A DNA stretch of 64,000 nucleotides. It comes from Methylocystis sp. Sn-Cys. GTDB taxonomy: Bacteria > Pseudomonadota > Alphaproteobacteria > Rhizobiales > Beijerinckiaceae. Positions 15,895-25,626 of the stretch are shown here, piece after piece (within the stretch, counting starts at the first letter, position 1; each line of letters starts with the position of its first letter). The stretch covers positions 1-64,000 of the forward strand of contig NZ_JAERVJ010000007.1 in the NCBI RefSeq assembly GCF_016745395.1. The letters run 5' to 3'. Both the position numbers and the translations under genes were made by a program. The notes under the pieces are model-generated. The model was given only the letters and a program-made list of their open reading frames with translations, was not told the DNA's origin and made no database searches.

Positions 15895-17454
15895 ATGCCA
15901 CAGAATGCTGACAACGTTCTCGACCACTTTAATTTGTTCCGCCAGCCGGAATACAAGGAGATGTTCGAGAACAAGAAGAAGAACTTCGAAAACCCCGTGG
16001 CGGACGCCGAGCTCGAGCGCGTTCGCGAGTGGACCAAGACCGAAGAATATAAGGAAAAGAACTTCGCCCGCGAAGCGCTGACCGTCAATCCGGCCAAGGC
16101 CTGCCAGCCGCTCGGCGCCGTCTTCGCGGCCGTCGGCTTCGAAAGCACCCTGCCCTTCGTCCATGGCTCGCAGGGCTGCGTCGCTTACTATCGTTCGCAC
16201 TTCTCGCGTCACTTCAAGGAGCCGACCTCCTGCGTCTCCTCCTCCATGACGGAAGACGCGGCGGTGTTCGGCGGCCTCAACAATATGATCGACGGCCTGG
16301 CGAACGCCTACAATATGTATAAGCCGAAGATGATCTCCGTCTCCACCACCTGCATGGCGGAAGTCATCGGCGACGACCTCAACGCCTTCATCAAGACCTC
16401 GAAGGAAAAGGGCTCGGTTCCGCAGGAGTTCGACGTCCCCTTCGCGCATACCCCGGCTTTCGTCGGCAGCCACATCACCGGCTACGACAATGTCATCAAG
16501 GGCGTGCTGGAGCATTTCTGGGACGGCAAGGCTGGCACGGCCCCGGCTCTGGAGCGCAAGCCGAACAACAGCATCAACTTCCTCGGCGGCTTCGACGGCT
16601 ACACGGTCGGCAATATGCGCGAAGTGAAGCGCATCTTCGAGTCCATGGGCGTCGAATATACGCTGCTCGGCGACAACAGCGACGTGTGGGACACGCCGAC
16701 CGACGGCGAATTCCGCATGTATGACGGCGGCACCAAGCTCGAGGACGTCGCCAACGCGCTGCACGCCAAGGCGACCATCTCGATGCAGGAGTTCTGCACC
16801 GAAAAGACCCTGCCCTATATCGCCACCAAGGGCCAGGAAGTCGTCGCTCTGAACCATCCGGTCGGCGTCGCCGCGACCGACAAGTTCCTCATGGAGATCT
16901 CCCGCATCACGGGCAAGCCGATCTCCGCGGAGCTGACCAAGGAGCGTGGCCGTCTCGTCGACGCCATCGCCGACTCTTCCGCCCACATCCACGGCAAGAA
17001 GTTTGCGATCTACGGCGATCCGGACCTGTGCTACGGCCTCGCGGCCTTCCTGCTGGAGCTCGGCGGCGAGCCGGTTCACGTCCTCGCCACCAATGGCGGC
17101 AAGGCCTGGGCGGAGAAGGTGCAGGCGCTGTTCGACTCGTCGCCCTTCGGCAAGAACTGCCACGTGTATCCGAACAAGGATCTGTGGCACATGCGCTCGC
17201 TGCTCTTCACGGAGCCGGTCGACTTCCTCATCGGCAACACTTACGGCAAGTATCTCGACCGCGATACGGGCACGCCGCTCATCCGCATCGGCTTCCCGAT
17301 CTTCGATCGCCACCACAAGCACCGTTATCCGGTGTGGGGCTATCAGGGCTCGATGAACGTCCTGGTGTGGATCCTCGACGCGATCTTCGAGGACATCGAC
17401 CGCAACACCAATGTCGTGGCGAAGTCGGACTACTCCTTCGACATCATTCGCTAA
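15895..17454 (+). CDS. nifK: Nitrogenase MoFe protein beta chain
   Basis: NifK completes the P-cluster and the alpha2-beta2 tetramer. The 519-aa product has the P-cluster cysteines C70 ([10 protein letters not shown]), C95 ([14 protein letters not shown]) and C153 ([12 protein letters not shown]), in the same numbering as the Azotobacter protein. The N-terminal extension and the C-terminal [20 protein letters not shown] segment are typical. GAGAGGAAC precedes the ATG. It lies 71 bp after nifD, with a hairpin between them. Confidence 0.99.
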   Translation: MPQNADNVLDHFNLFRQPEYKEMFENKKKNFENPVADAELERVREWTKTEEYKEKNFAREALTVNPAKACQPLGAVFAAVGFESTLPFVHGSQGCVAYYRSHFSRHFKEPTSCVSSSMTEDAAVFGGLNNMIDGLANAYNMYKPKMISVSTTCMAEVIGDDLNAFIKTSKEKGSVPQEFDVPFAHTPAFVGSHITGYDNVIKGVLEHFWDGKAGTAPALERKPNNSINFLGGFDGYTVGNMREVKRIFESMGVEYTLLGDNSDVWDTPTDGEFRMYDGGTKLEDVANALHAKATISMQEFCTEKTLPYIATKGQEVVALNHPVGVAATDKFLMEISRITGKPISAELTKERGRLVDAIADSSAHIHGKKFAIYGDPDLCYGLAAFLLELGGEPVHVLATNGGKAWAEKVQALFDSSPFGKNCHVYPNKDLWHMRSLLFTEPVDFLIGNTYGKYLDRDTGTPLIRIGFPIFDRHHKHRYPVWGYQGSMNVLVWILDAIFEDIDRNTNVVAKSDYSFDIIR

Positions 17455-17464
17455 GCAAGACAAT

Positions 17465-17490
17465 TTCGCCGGGCCAATTGGCCCGGCGAA
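17465..17490 (+). promoter_or_regulatory. Perfect hairpin after nifK
   Basis: An 11-bp perfect stem TTCGCCGGGCC/GGCCCGGCGAA with loop AATT begins 11 bases after the nifK stop. There is only a short T-poor tail, so it may be an mRNA 3'-end protector or a weak terminator between nifHDK and nifEN. Confidence 0.7.
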
Positions 17491-17523
17491 TGCTTCTCTA
17501 AGCGTAAGTTCAGTTAGTTTGCT

Positions 17524-17622
17524 GTCACTCCCGCGCTCGGAACGAGCGATCCGGCATCCAGAGCAAAGCTGGCGCGATTTTGGCTCTGGATTCCCGAACG
17601 ATCATTCAGCGCCTCGGGGATG
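17524..17622. repeat. Dispersed palindromic repeat, family B, degraded copy
   Basis: It begins GTCACTCCCGCGCTCGGAAC, has the GGCATCCAGAGC and GGCTCTGGATTCCCG arms and ends with CTCGGGGATGAGC, so both outer arms have diverged from the 1404 and 47989 copies. It occupies most of the nifK-nifE gap. Confidence 0.7.
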
Positions 17623-17702
17623 AGCAACCCACCCTGAAGCGCTCGAGCGGAACGGCATCAAGGCGCGACGAACGCGCGACGCAGTCAGCAGGAGGCATTT
17701 GA

Positions 17703-19370
17703 ATGGCGAGTCTGTCGGAAAAAATCCAGGACGTCTTCAACGAGCCGGGCTGCGATAAAAACCAAGGCAAATCCGAAAAAGAACGCAAAAAGGGCTGCAC
17801 CAAGCAGCTCGCGCCCGGAGCCGCCGCCGGCGGTTGCGCCTTCGATGGCGCGAAGATCGCCCTGCAACCCATTACCGACGTCGCCCATCTCGTGCATGGC
17901 CCGATCGCCTGCGAAGGCAATAGCTGGGACAATCGCGGGGCCAAGACGTCCGGCTCCTCGCTCTATCGCACCGGCTTCACGACCGACATCGCCGAGAACG
18001 ATGTCGTGTTCGGCGGCGAGAAACGGCTCTATCGGTCGATCAAGGAAATCATCGACAAATATGATCCTCCGGCGGTCTTCGTCTATCAGACCTGCGTGCC
18101 GGCGATGACCGGCGACGACATCGAAGCGGTGTGCAAGGCGGCTGCGGCGAAGTTCAACAAGCCGGTGATCCCGGTGATCTCGCCCGGTTTCGTCGGCCCG
18201 AAAAATTTGGGCAATAAGCTCGCGGGCGAGGCAATCCTCGACCATGTGATCGGCACGCAAGAGCCCGAATACACCACCCCCTACGACATCAACATCATCG
18301 GCGAATATAATCTCGCCGGCGAATTGTGGCAGGTGAAGCCGCTGCTCGACGAGCTGGGCATCCGAATTCTCGCCTGCATCTCGGGCGACGCGAAATATCA
18401 TGAGGTCGCTTCGTCGCACCGCGCCCGCGCGGCGATGATGGTCTGCTCCAAGGCGATGATCAATGTCGCGCGCAAGATGGAGGAGCGCTACGACATCCCC
18501 TTCTTCGAGGGCTCCTTCTACGGCATCGGCGATATGAGCGACAGCTTGCGCGAGATCGCGCGGCTGCTGATTGAGCGCGGCGCGCCCGCGGAGCTGATGG
18601 ATCGCACGGAAGCGGTCATCGCCCGAGAAGAGGCGAAGGCCTGGGCGCGCATCGCGCCTTATCGCAAACGCCTTGAGGGCAAGCGCGTGCTGCTCATCAC
18701 CGGCGGCGTGAAAAGCTGGTCGGTTGTCGCGGCGTTGCAGGAGGCCGGTCTCGAACTCGTCGGCACAAGCGTCAAGAAATCGACGAAGGAAGACAAGGAG
18801 CGCATCAAGGAGCTGATGGGCCAGGACGCCCATATGATCGACGACATGACTCCGCGCGAGATGTACAAAATGCTTCGCGAAGCGCGCGCCGAAATCATGC
18901 TCTCCGGCGGCCGCTCACAGTTCATTGCGCTGAAGGCGAAAATGCCCTGGCTGGACATCAACCAGGAGCGCCATCACGCCTATGCCGGTTACGAGGGCAT
19001 GGTCGAGCTCGTCCATGAGATCGACAAGGCGCTTTACAACCCGGTGTGGGAGCAGGTGCGTCGTCCGGCGCCTTGGGAAGAAAAGAGCTGGGAACAGCGC
19101 GCCGACGAAGCGATCGCTGCTGAGGCAGCCGCCCTTGCCGCCGATCCGGTAGCTGCCGAAGCGGCGCGGCGCGACAAGCAGGTTTGCTCCTGCAATCTCA
19201 TCTCGGTTGGCGCGATCGAAGACGCGATCCGCGACGGCGCCAATGACGTCGCCGCTGTCGGAAAAGCGACGGCCGCAGGCACGGGCTGCGGTGGTTGTCA
19301 GGAACGCATCGCCGCCTTGCTCGAGGCGGCGTCCAACGCGAGCGCGGTCGCCGCGCCGCAAGCGGCTTGA
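17703..19370 (+). CDS. nifE: FeMo-cofactor scaffold NifE with fused Bfd-like [2Fe-2S] domain
   Basis: NifE, with NifN, forms the scaffold on which NifB-co is converted to FeMo-co. Residues 1 to about 460 are a NifD-like scaffold subunit ([35 protein letters not shown]). After an Ala-rich linker the C-terminus carries C495-X-C497-X31-C529-X2-C532 ([16 protein letters not shown]...GTGCGGC), a Bfd-type [2Fe-2S] domain like the central part of NifU. At 555 aa it is clearly longer than usual NifE (about 470 aa). CAGGAGGC precedes the ATG. It is followed 8 bp later by nifN. Confidence 0.96.
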   Translation: MASLSEKIQDVFNEPGCDKNQGKSEKERKKGCTKQLAPGAAAGGCAFDGAKIALQPITDVAHLVHGPIACEGNSWDNRGAKTSGSSLYRTGFTTDIAENDVVFGGEKRLYRSIKEIIDKYDPPAVFVYQTCVPAMTGDDIEAVCKAAAAKFNKPVIPVISPGFVGPKNLGNKLAGEAILDHVIGTQEPEYTTPYDINIIGEYNLAGELWQVKPLLDELGIRILACISGDAKYHEVASSHRARAAMMVCSKAMINVARKMEERYDIPFFEGSFYGIGDMSDSLREIARLLIERGAPAELMDRTEAVIAREEAKAWARIAPYRKRLEGKRVLLITGGVKSWSVVAALQEAGLELVGTSVKKSTKEDKERIKELMGQDAHMIDDMTPREMYKMLREARAEIMLSGGRSQFIALKAKMPWLDINQERHHAYAGYEGMVELVHEIDKALYNPVWEQVRRPAPWEEKSWEQRADEAIAAEAAALAADPVAAEAARRDKQVCSCNLISVGAIEDAIRDGANDVAAVGKATAAGTGCGGCQERIAALLEAASNASAVAAPQAA

Positions 19371-19378
19371 GGCTCGAT

Positions 19379-20770
19379 ATGGCGCGCGTCACCGTCTCCA
19401 AGAAATCCTGCGCGGTAAATCCGCTGAAAATGAGCCAGCCGATCGGCGGCGCCCTCGCCTTCATGGGCGTCTCAGGCTGCATGCCGGTGCTGCATGGCTC
19501 GCAGGGCTGCACCTCCTTCGGTCTCGTGCTCTTCGTTCGGCACTTCAAGGAAGCCATCCCGCTGCAAACCACGGCGATGAATGAAGTCGCGACGGTTTTG
19601 GGCGGCCTCGAAAACATCGAGCAGGCGATCCTCAACATCGTGAAACGCGCCAAGCCGCAGGTCATCGGCATTTGCTCGACCGGCGTGACGGAAACCAAGG
19701 GCGACGATGTCGACGGCTATCTGCAGTTGGTGCGCAAGCGCCACCCGGAACTCGACGACATCGGCATGGTCTATGTCTCGACCCCCGATTTCAAGGATGC
19801 GTTCCAGGACGGGTTCGGCAAGACCGTCACCAAGCTGATCGAAACCTTTGTGCCCGACGAAATCCCCTCGCGGCGTGCGCCGCAGCGCGTGAATGTGCTT
19901 GCCGGCTGCCATCTCACGCCCGGCGACATCGACGAGCTGCGCGACATCATCGAAGCCTTTGGATTGGAGCCGACCTTCCTGCCGGATCTCTCCGGCTCGC
20001 TCGACGGGCATATTCCCGACGACTTCACGCCGACGACGCTGGGCGGCGTCACCAAGGAAGACATCGCCGCCATGGGCAGCGCGGCCTGGACGATCGCCGT
20101 CGGCGAGCAGATGCGCGCCGCTGCGGAATTGCTGCAAAAGCGCGCCGGCGTGCGCTACGAGCTGTTCGAGCGGCTCACTGGCCTCGCGCCCAATGACGAA
20201 CTCATCGGCCTGCTGTCACGGATCAGCGGTCGTCCGGTTCCGATCAAATTCAGGCGCCAAAGGGGTCAGCTTGTCGACGCCATGCTGGACGGGCACTTTC
20301 ACTTCGGCGGAAAGCGCATCGCCATCGGCGCCGAGCCCGATCTTTTGTTCGCGATCAGCCAATGGCTGACGGAAATGGGCGCGGAAGTGACGGCGGCCGT
20401 GACCACGACACACTCGCCGGTGCTCGAAAAGATCATGACCGAAGAGGTGCTGATCGGCGACCTCGAGGATTTGGAGAACCGCCTTGCCGGCTGCGATCTG
20501 ATGATCACCCATTCCCACGGGCGCCAAGCCTCCGAACGCAGCGGCGTGCCGCTCTATCGCATGGGCCTGCCGATGTTCGATCGCATCGGCGCGGCGCATG
20601 AGCTGTCTGTCGGATACCGCGGCACGCGCGATCTCATCTTCAAGCTCGGCAATTTGTTCATCGACCAGGTTCCGGAGCCCACCACCGAGACGTGGCGCGG
20701 GGAAAGCGCGGAACACGACGGCACGACGCTTGCGTCGGAGAATGACATCGCGCCGATCAGCGCTCACTGA
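19379..20770 (+). CDS. nifN: FeMo-cofactor scaffold protein NifN
   Basis: NifN is the NifK-like partner of NifE in the cofactor assembly scaffold. The 463-aa product begins MARVTVSKKSCAVNPLKMSQPIGG and retains GSQGCTSFGLVLFVRHFKEA and CSTGVTETKGDDVDGYL, as expected for NifN rather than NifK. I chose the ATG at 19379 because of homologous start position and GAGG upstream; the longer frame begins inside nifE. It is followed 16 bp later by nifX, so nifENX is one transcription unit. Confidence 0.97.
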   Translation: MARVTVSKKSCAVNPLKMSQPIGGALAFMGVSGCMPVLHGSQGCTSFGLVLFVRHFKEAIPLQTTAMNEVATVLGGLENIEQAILNIVKRAKPQVIGICSTGVTETKGDDVDGYLQLVRKRHPELDDIGMVYVSTPDFKDAFQDGFGKTVTKLIETFVPDEIPSRRAPQRVNVLAGCHLTPGDIDELRDIIEAFGLEPTFLPDLSGSLDGHIPDDFTPTTLGGVTKEDIAAMGSAAWTIAVGEQMRAAAELLQKRAGVRYELFERLTGLAPNDELIGLLSRISGRPVPIKFRRQRGQLVDAMLDGHFHFGGKRIAIGAEPDLLFAISQWLTEMGAEVTAAVTTTHSPVLEKIMTEEVLIGDLEDLENRLAGCDLMITHSHGRQASERSGVPLYRMGLPMFDRIGAAHELSVGYRGTRDLIFKLGNLFIDQVPEPTTETWRGESAEHDGTTLASENDIAPISAH

Positions 20771-20786
20771 CGACATAGGAGGCGTC

Positions 20787-21197
20787 ATGAAAGTCGCATT
20801 CGCCACCCAAGACCTCGAAAGGGTCGACGCCCATTTCGGCTGGGCCAAGAACATCGCGATCTACGATCTCTCGCCCGACTCCTACACTTTCGTCGAGGCC
20901 GTCGCTTTTTCCGGCGACCTTCAGGAAGACGGCAACGAGGATAAGCTGCAGCCGAAGCTCGAAGCGATCAAGGATTGCGCGATCCTCTATGTGGCCGCGA
21001 TCGGCGGCTCGGGCGCCGCGCGCGTCGTTGCATCGAACATTCACCCGATGAAGGTCAAAGAGCCCGAAAAGATCACCGATCTGATCGAGAAGCTCCAGGT
21101 CGTGCTGCGCGGAAATCCGCCCCCATGGCTGCGTAAGGTTTTGTCGAAGAGCGGCGACCGCAACTTCGATTTCGAGGAGGAGACCGAAAATGTCTGA
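20787..21197 (+). CDS. nifX: FeMo-cofactor carrier NifX
   Basis: NifX binds NifB-co and the VK-cluster and passes precursors to NifEN. The 136-aa product starts [20 protein letters not shown], the typical first strand and His-containing turn shared with NafY and the NifB C-terminal domain, and ends with [20 protein letters not shown] precedes the ATG. Its last codons overlap the DUF269 gene by 8 bp. Confidence 0.96.
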   Translation: MKVAFATQDLERVDAHFGWAKNIAIYDLSPDSYTFVEAVAFSGDLQEDGNEDKLQPKLEAIKDCAILYVAAIGGSGAARVVASNIHPMKVKEPEKITDLIEKLQVVLRGNPPPWLRKVLSKSGDRNFDFEEETENV

Positions 21198-21660
21198 AGC
21201 CGCCGCCGTAGAAGCCGCATCGAAGCCCGAGGACAGCATCTTCCTCAAGGAGCTGATCAAGGTCTGGCGCGCGCAGGACACGCATGGAACCTGGGAGAAG
21301 AAGACCGACCTCAGCCTCCTCGATCCCTATATCGTCACCAAGGAGCAGCGCAAGGAAATCCCGATCATCGGCGATCCGGACCCTGAGATGCTCTGGCGTC
21401 TCGAGCTGTTTTACAACGCTGTCGGCCTCGCCATCGAGCGCCGCACGGGCTGCATGGTGCAGCCGATGATGAAGATGAGCCATGAGGGCTTCGGCCGCAT
21501 GATCCTGACCACCGGCCGTCTCATCGTCGTGAACAAGCAGTTGCGCGACGTGCATCGTTTCGGCTTCGAGTCGTTCGAGAAGCTTGCGTCGGAAGGCGAG
21601 AAGTTCGTCGACGCCGGCGTCGAGATGATCGAGAAATTCCCCGAAGTGGCCAAGTTCTGA
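21190..21660 (+). CDS. NifX-associated nitrogen fixation protein (DUF269)
   Basis: This 156-aa protein belongs to the family regularly found after nifX. It shows [21 protein letters not shown] near the N-terminus and the [20 protein letters not shown] segment with the Arg/Gly-rich turn, then [18 protein letters not shown]. It is soluble, without cysteine motifs. Its function is not established beyond co-occurrence with FeMo-co assembly. Its ATG lies within the end of nifX (8-bp overlap), so translation is coupled. Confidence 0.94.
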   Translation: MSEAAAVEAASKPEDSIFLKELIKVWRAQDTHGTWEKKTDLSLLDPYIVTKEQRKEIPIIGDPDPEMLWRLELFYNAVGLAIERRTGCMVQPMMKMSHEGFGRMILTTGRLIVVNKQLRDVHRFGFESFEKLASEGEKFVDAGVEMIEKFPEVAKF

Positions 21661-21675
21661 TCGGAGGCGCGGAGA

Positions 21676-21876
21676 ATGAGCAGCGTCGATGAATTGAAGG
21701 CGGAGATCAAAAAGCTCTCGGCCAAAGCGATGAACATGAAAATGAACCTGCACGACCTCTCGGAGGAGCTGCCGGTCAATTGGACTACCATCATGTCGAT
21801 TGCGCAGGAGACTCATGACGCCTATGCGGCGTTGGAGGCGGCGCGCAAAAAACTCAAGGAACTCGAGGCTGCCTAA
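21676..21876 (+). CDS. CCE_0567-family (DUF683) nif protein
   Basis: The 66-aa, two-helix protein (MSSVDELKAEIKKLSAKAMNM... then EETHDAYAALEAARKKLKELE-like helix, with M/H-rich positions) fits the small nif-linked family named after CCE_0567, reported to bind metal. The conserved centre LHDLSEELPVNW is present. GGAGGCG precedes the ATG. Its stop codon is immediately followed by the ATG of the ferredoxin gene. Confidence 0.92.
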   Translation: MSSVDELKAEIKKLSAKAMNMKMNLHDLSEELPVNWTTIMSIAQETHDAYAALEAARKKLKELEAA

Positions 21877-22194
21877 ATGAGCGAGTTCAAGACGCGAGAC
21901 GGCTCGCCTTATACGCCGCTCTATCTCACCGACATCAACGCCGAGACCTGCATCGGCTGCGGACGTTGCTTCAAGGTCTGCCCGCAAAGCGTGATGGCGC
22001 TTTACGGCGTCAATGACGAGGGTGAAATCCTCGGCATTGTCACCGAGGACGACGACGATGATTTCGACGGCGATCTCAACCGCAAGATCATGAAGGTGGA
22101 GCACGCCGGCGCCTGCATCGGCTGCAACGCCTGCTCGAGGGTCTGTCCGAAAAACTGCCAGACCCATTTGCCCGCGGAAGAGATCGCGGCCTGA
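21877..22194 (+). CDS. fdxB: Nif-specific ferredoxin III (2[4Fe-4S])
   Basis: The 105-aa ferredoxin holds two clusters: C25-X2-C28-X2-C31-X3-C35-P and C80-X2-C83-X2-C86-X3-C90-P. An acidic insert of about 45 residues (EDDDDDFDGD) lies between them, the hallmark of the nif-specific ferredoxin III family. It likely gives electrons to cofactor assembly or nitrogenase. Translation starts at the base after the previous stop codon. nifQ follows 3 bp downstream. Confidence 0.93.
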   Translation: MSEFKTRDGSPYTPLYLTDINAETCIGCGRCFKVCPQSVMALYGVNDEGEILGIVTEDDDDDFDGDLNRKIMKVEHAGACIGCNACSRVCPKNCQTHLPAEEIAA

Positions 22195-22197
22195 CCG

Positions 22198-22857
22198 ATG
22201 AATATGCTCGCGCCCCCCCATCGACAAATGGCGGGCGCGCGCCCTTTACCAACGGCCGAGCAGATTTACTGCGCCATCCGCGCAGACGCCACCAATCTTG
22301 CCGCAGCCGATCCTTTTACCGCGCATGTCCTCGGCTGCGCGCTGACCATCGGCCTTTCCGAGGCGCTGGAACGTGGAGATACGCTCTCTTCCGGTCTCGG
22401 GCTCGACCGCGCCAGCCTCGAAGCTTTGACAACGCAATGGGCTCCGGGCGCGCGGCAATTTTTCGACCTTCAAGCCGAACCGGAAAAACTCGATCTCGAC
22501 GAGGAAGAGACACAGCTTCACGAGCTGCTCGCCCGCTTCAAATCGGACACCACGCCGCTCTGCGCCTGGATGATCTCGATCGTCGCGCGTCGCGCCATGT
22601 CGCCGCGCCACCTTTGGCAAGATCTCGGCCTGATCGAGCGCAGCGAGCTCACCAAGCTGATGGCGCAGTGGTTTCCGGCGCTTGCGGCGGCCAATGTCGA
22701 CAATATGAAATGGAAGAAATTTTTCTACCGCAAGCTTTGTGAGCTCGAGGGCTTTTCGCTCTGCGCGGCGCCAACCTGCCGCGAATGCGGCGATTTCGAC
22801 AATTGTTTCGGCGCGGAAGATGGCGCGAGCGTGCTCGCGCGTCTGTCACAGCGCTGA
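22198..22857 (+). CDS. nifQ: Molybdenum donor protein NifQ
   Basis: NifQ carries a Mo-Fe-S cluster and supplies Mo to NifEN/NifH for FeMo-co. The 219-aa product has the C-terminal signature C-X4-C-X2-C-X5-C (CAAPTCRECGDFDNC) and the preceding NMKWKKFFYRKLCE helix typical of NifQ. The N-terminus may begin at this ATG or at the Met two codons later. It is the last gene of the nifHDK-nifENX run; no clear intrinsic terminator follows. Confidence 0.95.
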   Translation: MNMLAPPHRQMAGARPLPTAEQIYCAIRADATNLAAADPFTAHVLGCALTIGLSEALERGDTLSSGLGLDRASLEALTTQWAPGARQFFDLQAEPEKLDLDEEETQLHELLARFKSDTTPLCAWMISIVARRAMSPRHLWQDLGLIERSELTKLMAQWFPALAAANVDNMKWKKFFYRKLCELEGFSLCAAPTCRECGDFDNCFGAEDGASVLARLSQR

Positions 22858-22897
22858 TCCTCCCCCGACGCATTCCGCCGAGCGCCTGAAACAGCTT

Positions 22898-22931
22898 TGT
22901 CAGTTCTCTGACAATGTCTGCATTACAGACA
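22898..22931. promoter_or_regulatory. Tandem NifA sites upstream of iscA-nifU
   Basis: TGTCAGTTCTCTGACA (22898-22913) is an exact TGT-N10-ACA and also a near-perfect palindrome. One base later TGTCTGCATTACAGACA (22915-22931) gives TGT-N11-ACA. The first lies 62 bp before the -24 box. Confidence 0.8.
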
Positions 22932-22975
22932 AGCAAGGTCATAAAGACCCTTTGGATTTCCATAAGATTCCGCGC

Positions 22976-22990
22976 TGGCACATCGGTTGC
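22976..22990 (+). promoter_or_regulatory. Sigma-54 promoter of the iscA-nifUSV-fix operon
   Basis: TGGCACATCGGTTGC matches TGGCAC-N5-TTGC with correct GG-N10-GC spacing. The expected start near 23002 leaves a leader of about 29 nt with CGAGGGAG before the ATG at 23031. Confidence 0.92.
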
Positions 22991-23030
22991 TTTTCCCTTG
23001 TCAGACAATCTTAACGAGGGAGCTGTCGCG

Positions 23031-23351
23031 ATGATCGAGCTGACGGATAGCGCGGTGACGGCGGTAAGGTCGGCTATTGCCGGCGCCGGCCAGGAAGTTG
23101 AAGGCCTGCGTATCATGGTGGAGGCCGGCGGCTGTGCGGGCCTGAAATACTCAATGGGTCTCGTCAATGAAGCGGACCCCAACGACCATATCTTCGAGAA
23201 TGACGGCGTGAAGGTCTATGTCGAGGAAGGTTCGCTCGTCTATCTCGACGGCACCAAGATCGACTTCGTCATCGGCCTCGAAGGCTCTGGTTTCACCTTC
23301 GACAATCCGCAAGCCAAATCGAGCTGCTCCTGCGGCAAGTCGTTCGGCTGA
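23031..23351 (+). CDS. A-type Fe-S carrier (nif IscA)
   Basis: This 106-aa carrier has C35 ([10 protein letters not shown]) and the C-terminal pair C99/C101 ([10 protein letters not shown]), the three ligands of A-type Fe-S proteins. It is the first gene behind the third sigma-54 promoter and precedes nifU by 56 bp, the arrangement of 'nif-IscA' in other diazotrophs. It probably passes [4Fe-4S] clusters from NifU/NifS to apo-proteins under the low-oxygen conditions of nitrogen fixation. It is only distantly similar to the copy after fdxN. Confidence 0.94.
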   Translation: MIELTDSAVTAVRSAIAGAGQEVEGLRIMVEAGGCAGLKYSMGLVNEADPNDHIFENDGVKVYVEEGSLVYLDGTKIDFVIGLEGSGFTFDNPQAKSSCSCGKSFG

Positions 23352-23407
23352 ACCCACGACATCTCGACGGTTCAGACGCGACGCGGGAAGCGCCCAGGAG
23401 GCTGGCG

Positions 23408-24403
23408 ATGTGGGATTATTCTGACAAGGTCAAGGATTACTTCTTCAATCCGAAGAACGCCGGCGTTCTGGGCGAGGCCAATGCTGTCGGCGAAGTCGGC
23501 GCAATCTCTTGCGGCGACGCGCTGAAGCTGATGCTGAAAGTGGACCCGGAAACGGAAATCATTCAGGACGCGAAGTTCCAGACCTTCGGATGTGGTTCCG
23601 CCATCGCCTCCTCCTCTGCGCTTACCGAGCTCGTCATCGGCAAGACTCTGGAAGAGGCCGTCTCCATCACCAACCAGGACATTGCGGATTTTTTGGGCGG
23701 CCTGCCGCCGGAAAAGATGCATTGCTCGGTGATGGGCTATGAGGCGCTGCAGGCGGCCATCGCCAATTTCCGCGGCGAGGAATGGCACGACGACCATGAG
23801 GAAGGCGCCCTCGTCTGCAAATGCTTCGGCGTCGACGAAGGCGTCATCGAACGCGCCATCCGCATGAACAAGCTGACCTCGATCGAGCAGGTCACGGATT
23901 ACACCAAGGCCGGCGGCGGCTGCCTCACCTGCTTCGACAAGCTCGAAGAGCTTCTCGCCAAGGTGAATGGCGAACTCGTCGCGGAGGGTCTTCTTGCCGA
24001 ACATGCGGCCTATCGCATCGGCGGCTCCGACGCCGCCGAACTCAAGGCTAAAGCGAAGGCGAAAAAGGAAGCAGAAAAGGCCCCCGTGCGGGAAGTCGCC
24101 GCTCAAGCGACGTCTCCGATCGCGCCCTCTTCTCCCCTGCCGCCGCCTTCCGCCGGCATGACCAACCTCAAGAAGATCCGGCTGATCGAAGAGGCGATCG
24201 AGGAGCTTCGGCCGTATCTCAAAAAGGACGGCGGCGACTGCGAGCTGATCGACGTCGACGGCAATAATGTGATGGTCAATCTCAAGGGCGCCTGCATGGG
24301 CTGCCAGATGGCGAGCGTCACCATCTCCGGCATTCAGGAACGCCTGATCGCCAAGCTCGGCATGCCGATCCGCATCATTCCCGTGAAGAACAACACTCAT
24401 TGA
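23408..24403 (+). CDS. nifU: Fe-S cluster assembly scaffold NifU
   Basis: NifU assembles Fe-S clusters from sulfur provided by NifS. The 331-aa product has the full three-domain form. It has an IscU-like domain ([34 protein letters not shown]), a central [2Fe-2S] Bfd-like domain with C-X-C...C-X2-C ([14 protein letters not shown]), and a C-terminal NifU domain with [13 protein letters not shown], joined by a Lys/Ala/Pro-rich linker. CAGGAGG precedes the ATG. The product ends a few bases before nifS. Confidence 0.98.
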   Translation: MWDYSDKVKDYFFNPKNAGVLGEANAVGEVGAISCGDALKLMLKVDPETEIIQDAKFQTFGCGSAIASSSALTELVIGKTLEEAVSITNQDIADFLGGLPPEKMHCSVMGYEALQAAIANFRGEEWHDDHEEGALVCKCFGVDEGVIERAIRMNKLTSIEQVTDYTKAGGGCLTCFDKLEELLAKVNGELVAEGLLAEHAAYRIGGSDAAELKAKAKAKKEAEKAPVREVAAQATSPIAPSSPLPPPSAGMTNLKKIRLIEEAIEELRPYLKKDGGDCELIDVDGNNVMVNLKGACMGCQMASVTISGIQERLIAKLGMPIRIIPVKNNTH

Positions 24404-24414
24404 GGGGGAAGACC

Positions 24415-25617
24415 ATGCGTCCAGTCTATCTCGACAATAATGCGACGACGCGGGTCGATCCGGTGGTCGTCGACGCCATGCTCCCCTTCTTCACGGAGCA
24501 GTTCGGCAATCCGTCGTCGATCCACTCTTTCGGCGCGAGCGTCGGCGTGTCTGTGAAGAAGGCGCGCCAGCAATTGCAGCAATTGCTCGGCGCGGAGCAT
24601 GATCACGAGATCATCTATACGGCGAGCGGCACGGAAGCCGACAATACCGCCATTTTGTCGGCGCTGGAGGCCATGCCCGGCCGTGACGAGATCGTCACCA
24701 GCGCGGTGGAGCACCCGGCCGTTCTCGCGCTCTGCCAGCATCTGGAAAAGATCGGCCGCGCCAAGGTTCATTATATCGGCGTTGACTCGCTCGGGCGGCT
24801 CGACATCGAAGCCTATCGCAACGCGCTTTCCGACAAGGTCGCTCTCGTCACGCTGATGTGGGCGAACAATGAGACCGGAACGCTCTTCCCGGTGGAGGGG
24901 CTCGCGGAGCTGGCCAAGGAGCATGGCGCGCTGTTTCATACCGACGCTGTGCAGGCCGTCGGCAAAGTGCCGATCGTCCTCAAAGGCAGCGCCATCGACA
25001 TGCTGTCGCTTTCCGGCCACAAGCTGCACGCGCCCAAGGGCATTGGCGCGCTCTATGTCAAGCGGGGCACGCGCTTCAAACCGCTGCTGCGCGGCGGCCA
25101 TCAGGAGCGCGGGCGCCGCGCGGGCACGGAGAATGCGCCCGGCATCATCGGCCTCGGCAAGGCGGCGGAACTGGCCATTGAACATATGGTCGACGAGCAG
25201 ACGCGCGTGAAGGAGCTGCGCGACCGTCTCGAAAAGGCGATCCTGCAGCGCATTCCCAATTGCTTCGTCAATGGCGACCCGCGCGAACGCCTGCCGAACA
25301 CGAGCAATATCGCCTTCGAATATGTTGAAGGCGAAGCGATCCTGCTGCATCTGACCCGCCAGGGCATCGCCGCCTCGTCGGGCTCGGCTTGCACCTCGGG
25401 TTCGCTGGAGCCTTCGCATGTGATGAAGGCGATGAATGTGCCGTTCACGGCGGCGCATGGCTCCATCCGCTTCTCGCTCTCGCGCGACAATGTGCCGGAG
25501 GATGTCGATCAGGTGATCGAGGCGCTGCCGAAGATCCTCGAAAAGCTGCGCGAGCTCTCGCCCTTCTGGGACGGCGCGAACAAGGACCCCAAAGATTTCA
25601 AACCCGTCTATGCGTGA
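24415..25617 (+). CDS. nifS: Cysteine desulfurase NifS
   Basis: NifS uses PLP to release sulfur from cysteine for NifU. The 400-aa product begins MRPVYLDNNATTRVDPVV. The PLP lysine lies in LSGHKLHAPKGIGALYV and the persulfide cysteine in SSGSACTSGSLEPSHV. GAGGGGGAAG precedes the chosen ATG; an ATG five codons upstream would overlap the end of nifU by 4 bp. It forms nifUS with its neighbour and precedes nifV. Confidence 0.98.
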   Translation: MRPVYLDNNATTRVDPVVVDAMLPFFTEQFGNPSSIHSFGASVGVSVKKARQQLQQLLGAEHDHEIIYTASGTEADNTAILSALEAMPGRDEIVTSAVEHPAVLALCQHLEKIGRAKVHYIGVDSLGRLDIEAYRNALSDKVALVTLMWANNETGTLFPVEGLAELAKEHGALFHTDAVQAVGKVPIVLKGSAIDMLSLSGHKLHAPKGIGALYVKRGTRFKPLLRGGHQERGRRAGTENAPGIIGLGKAAELAIEHMVDEQTRVKELRDRLEKAILQRIPNCFVNGDPRERLPNTSNIAFEYVEGEAILLHLTRQGIAASSGSACTSGSLEPSHVMKAMNVPFTAAHGSIRFSLSRDNVPEDVDQVIEALPKILEKLRELSPFWDGANKDPKDFKPVYA

Positions 25618-25626
25618 GTTGAAGCC

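Noticed and set aside
14330-17463. Two overlapping long minus-strand frames over nifD and nifK
   Set aside because: Both are shadows of nifD/nifK, whose motifs and cysteines are unambiguous.
17570-17585. Possible sigma-54 promoter before nifE (TGGCGCGATTTTGGCT)
   Set aside because: The GG-N10-GC spacing is right, but it lies within a degraded family B repeat, has TGGC in place of TTGC, and no TGT-N10-ACA site is nearby.
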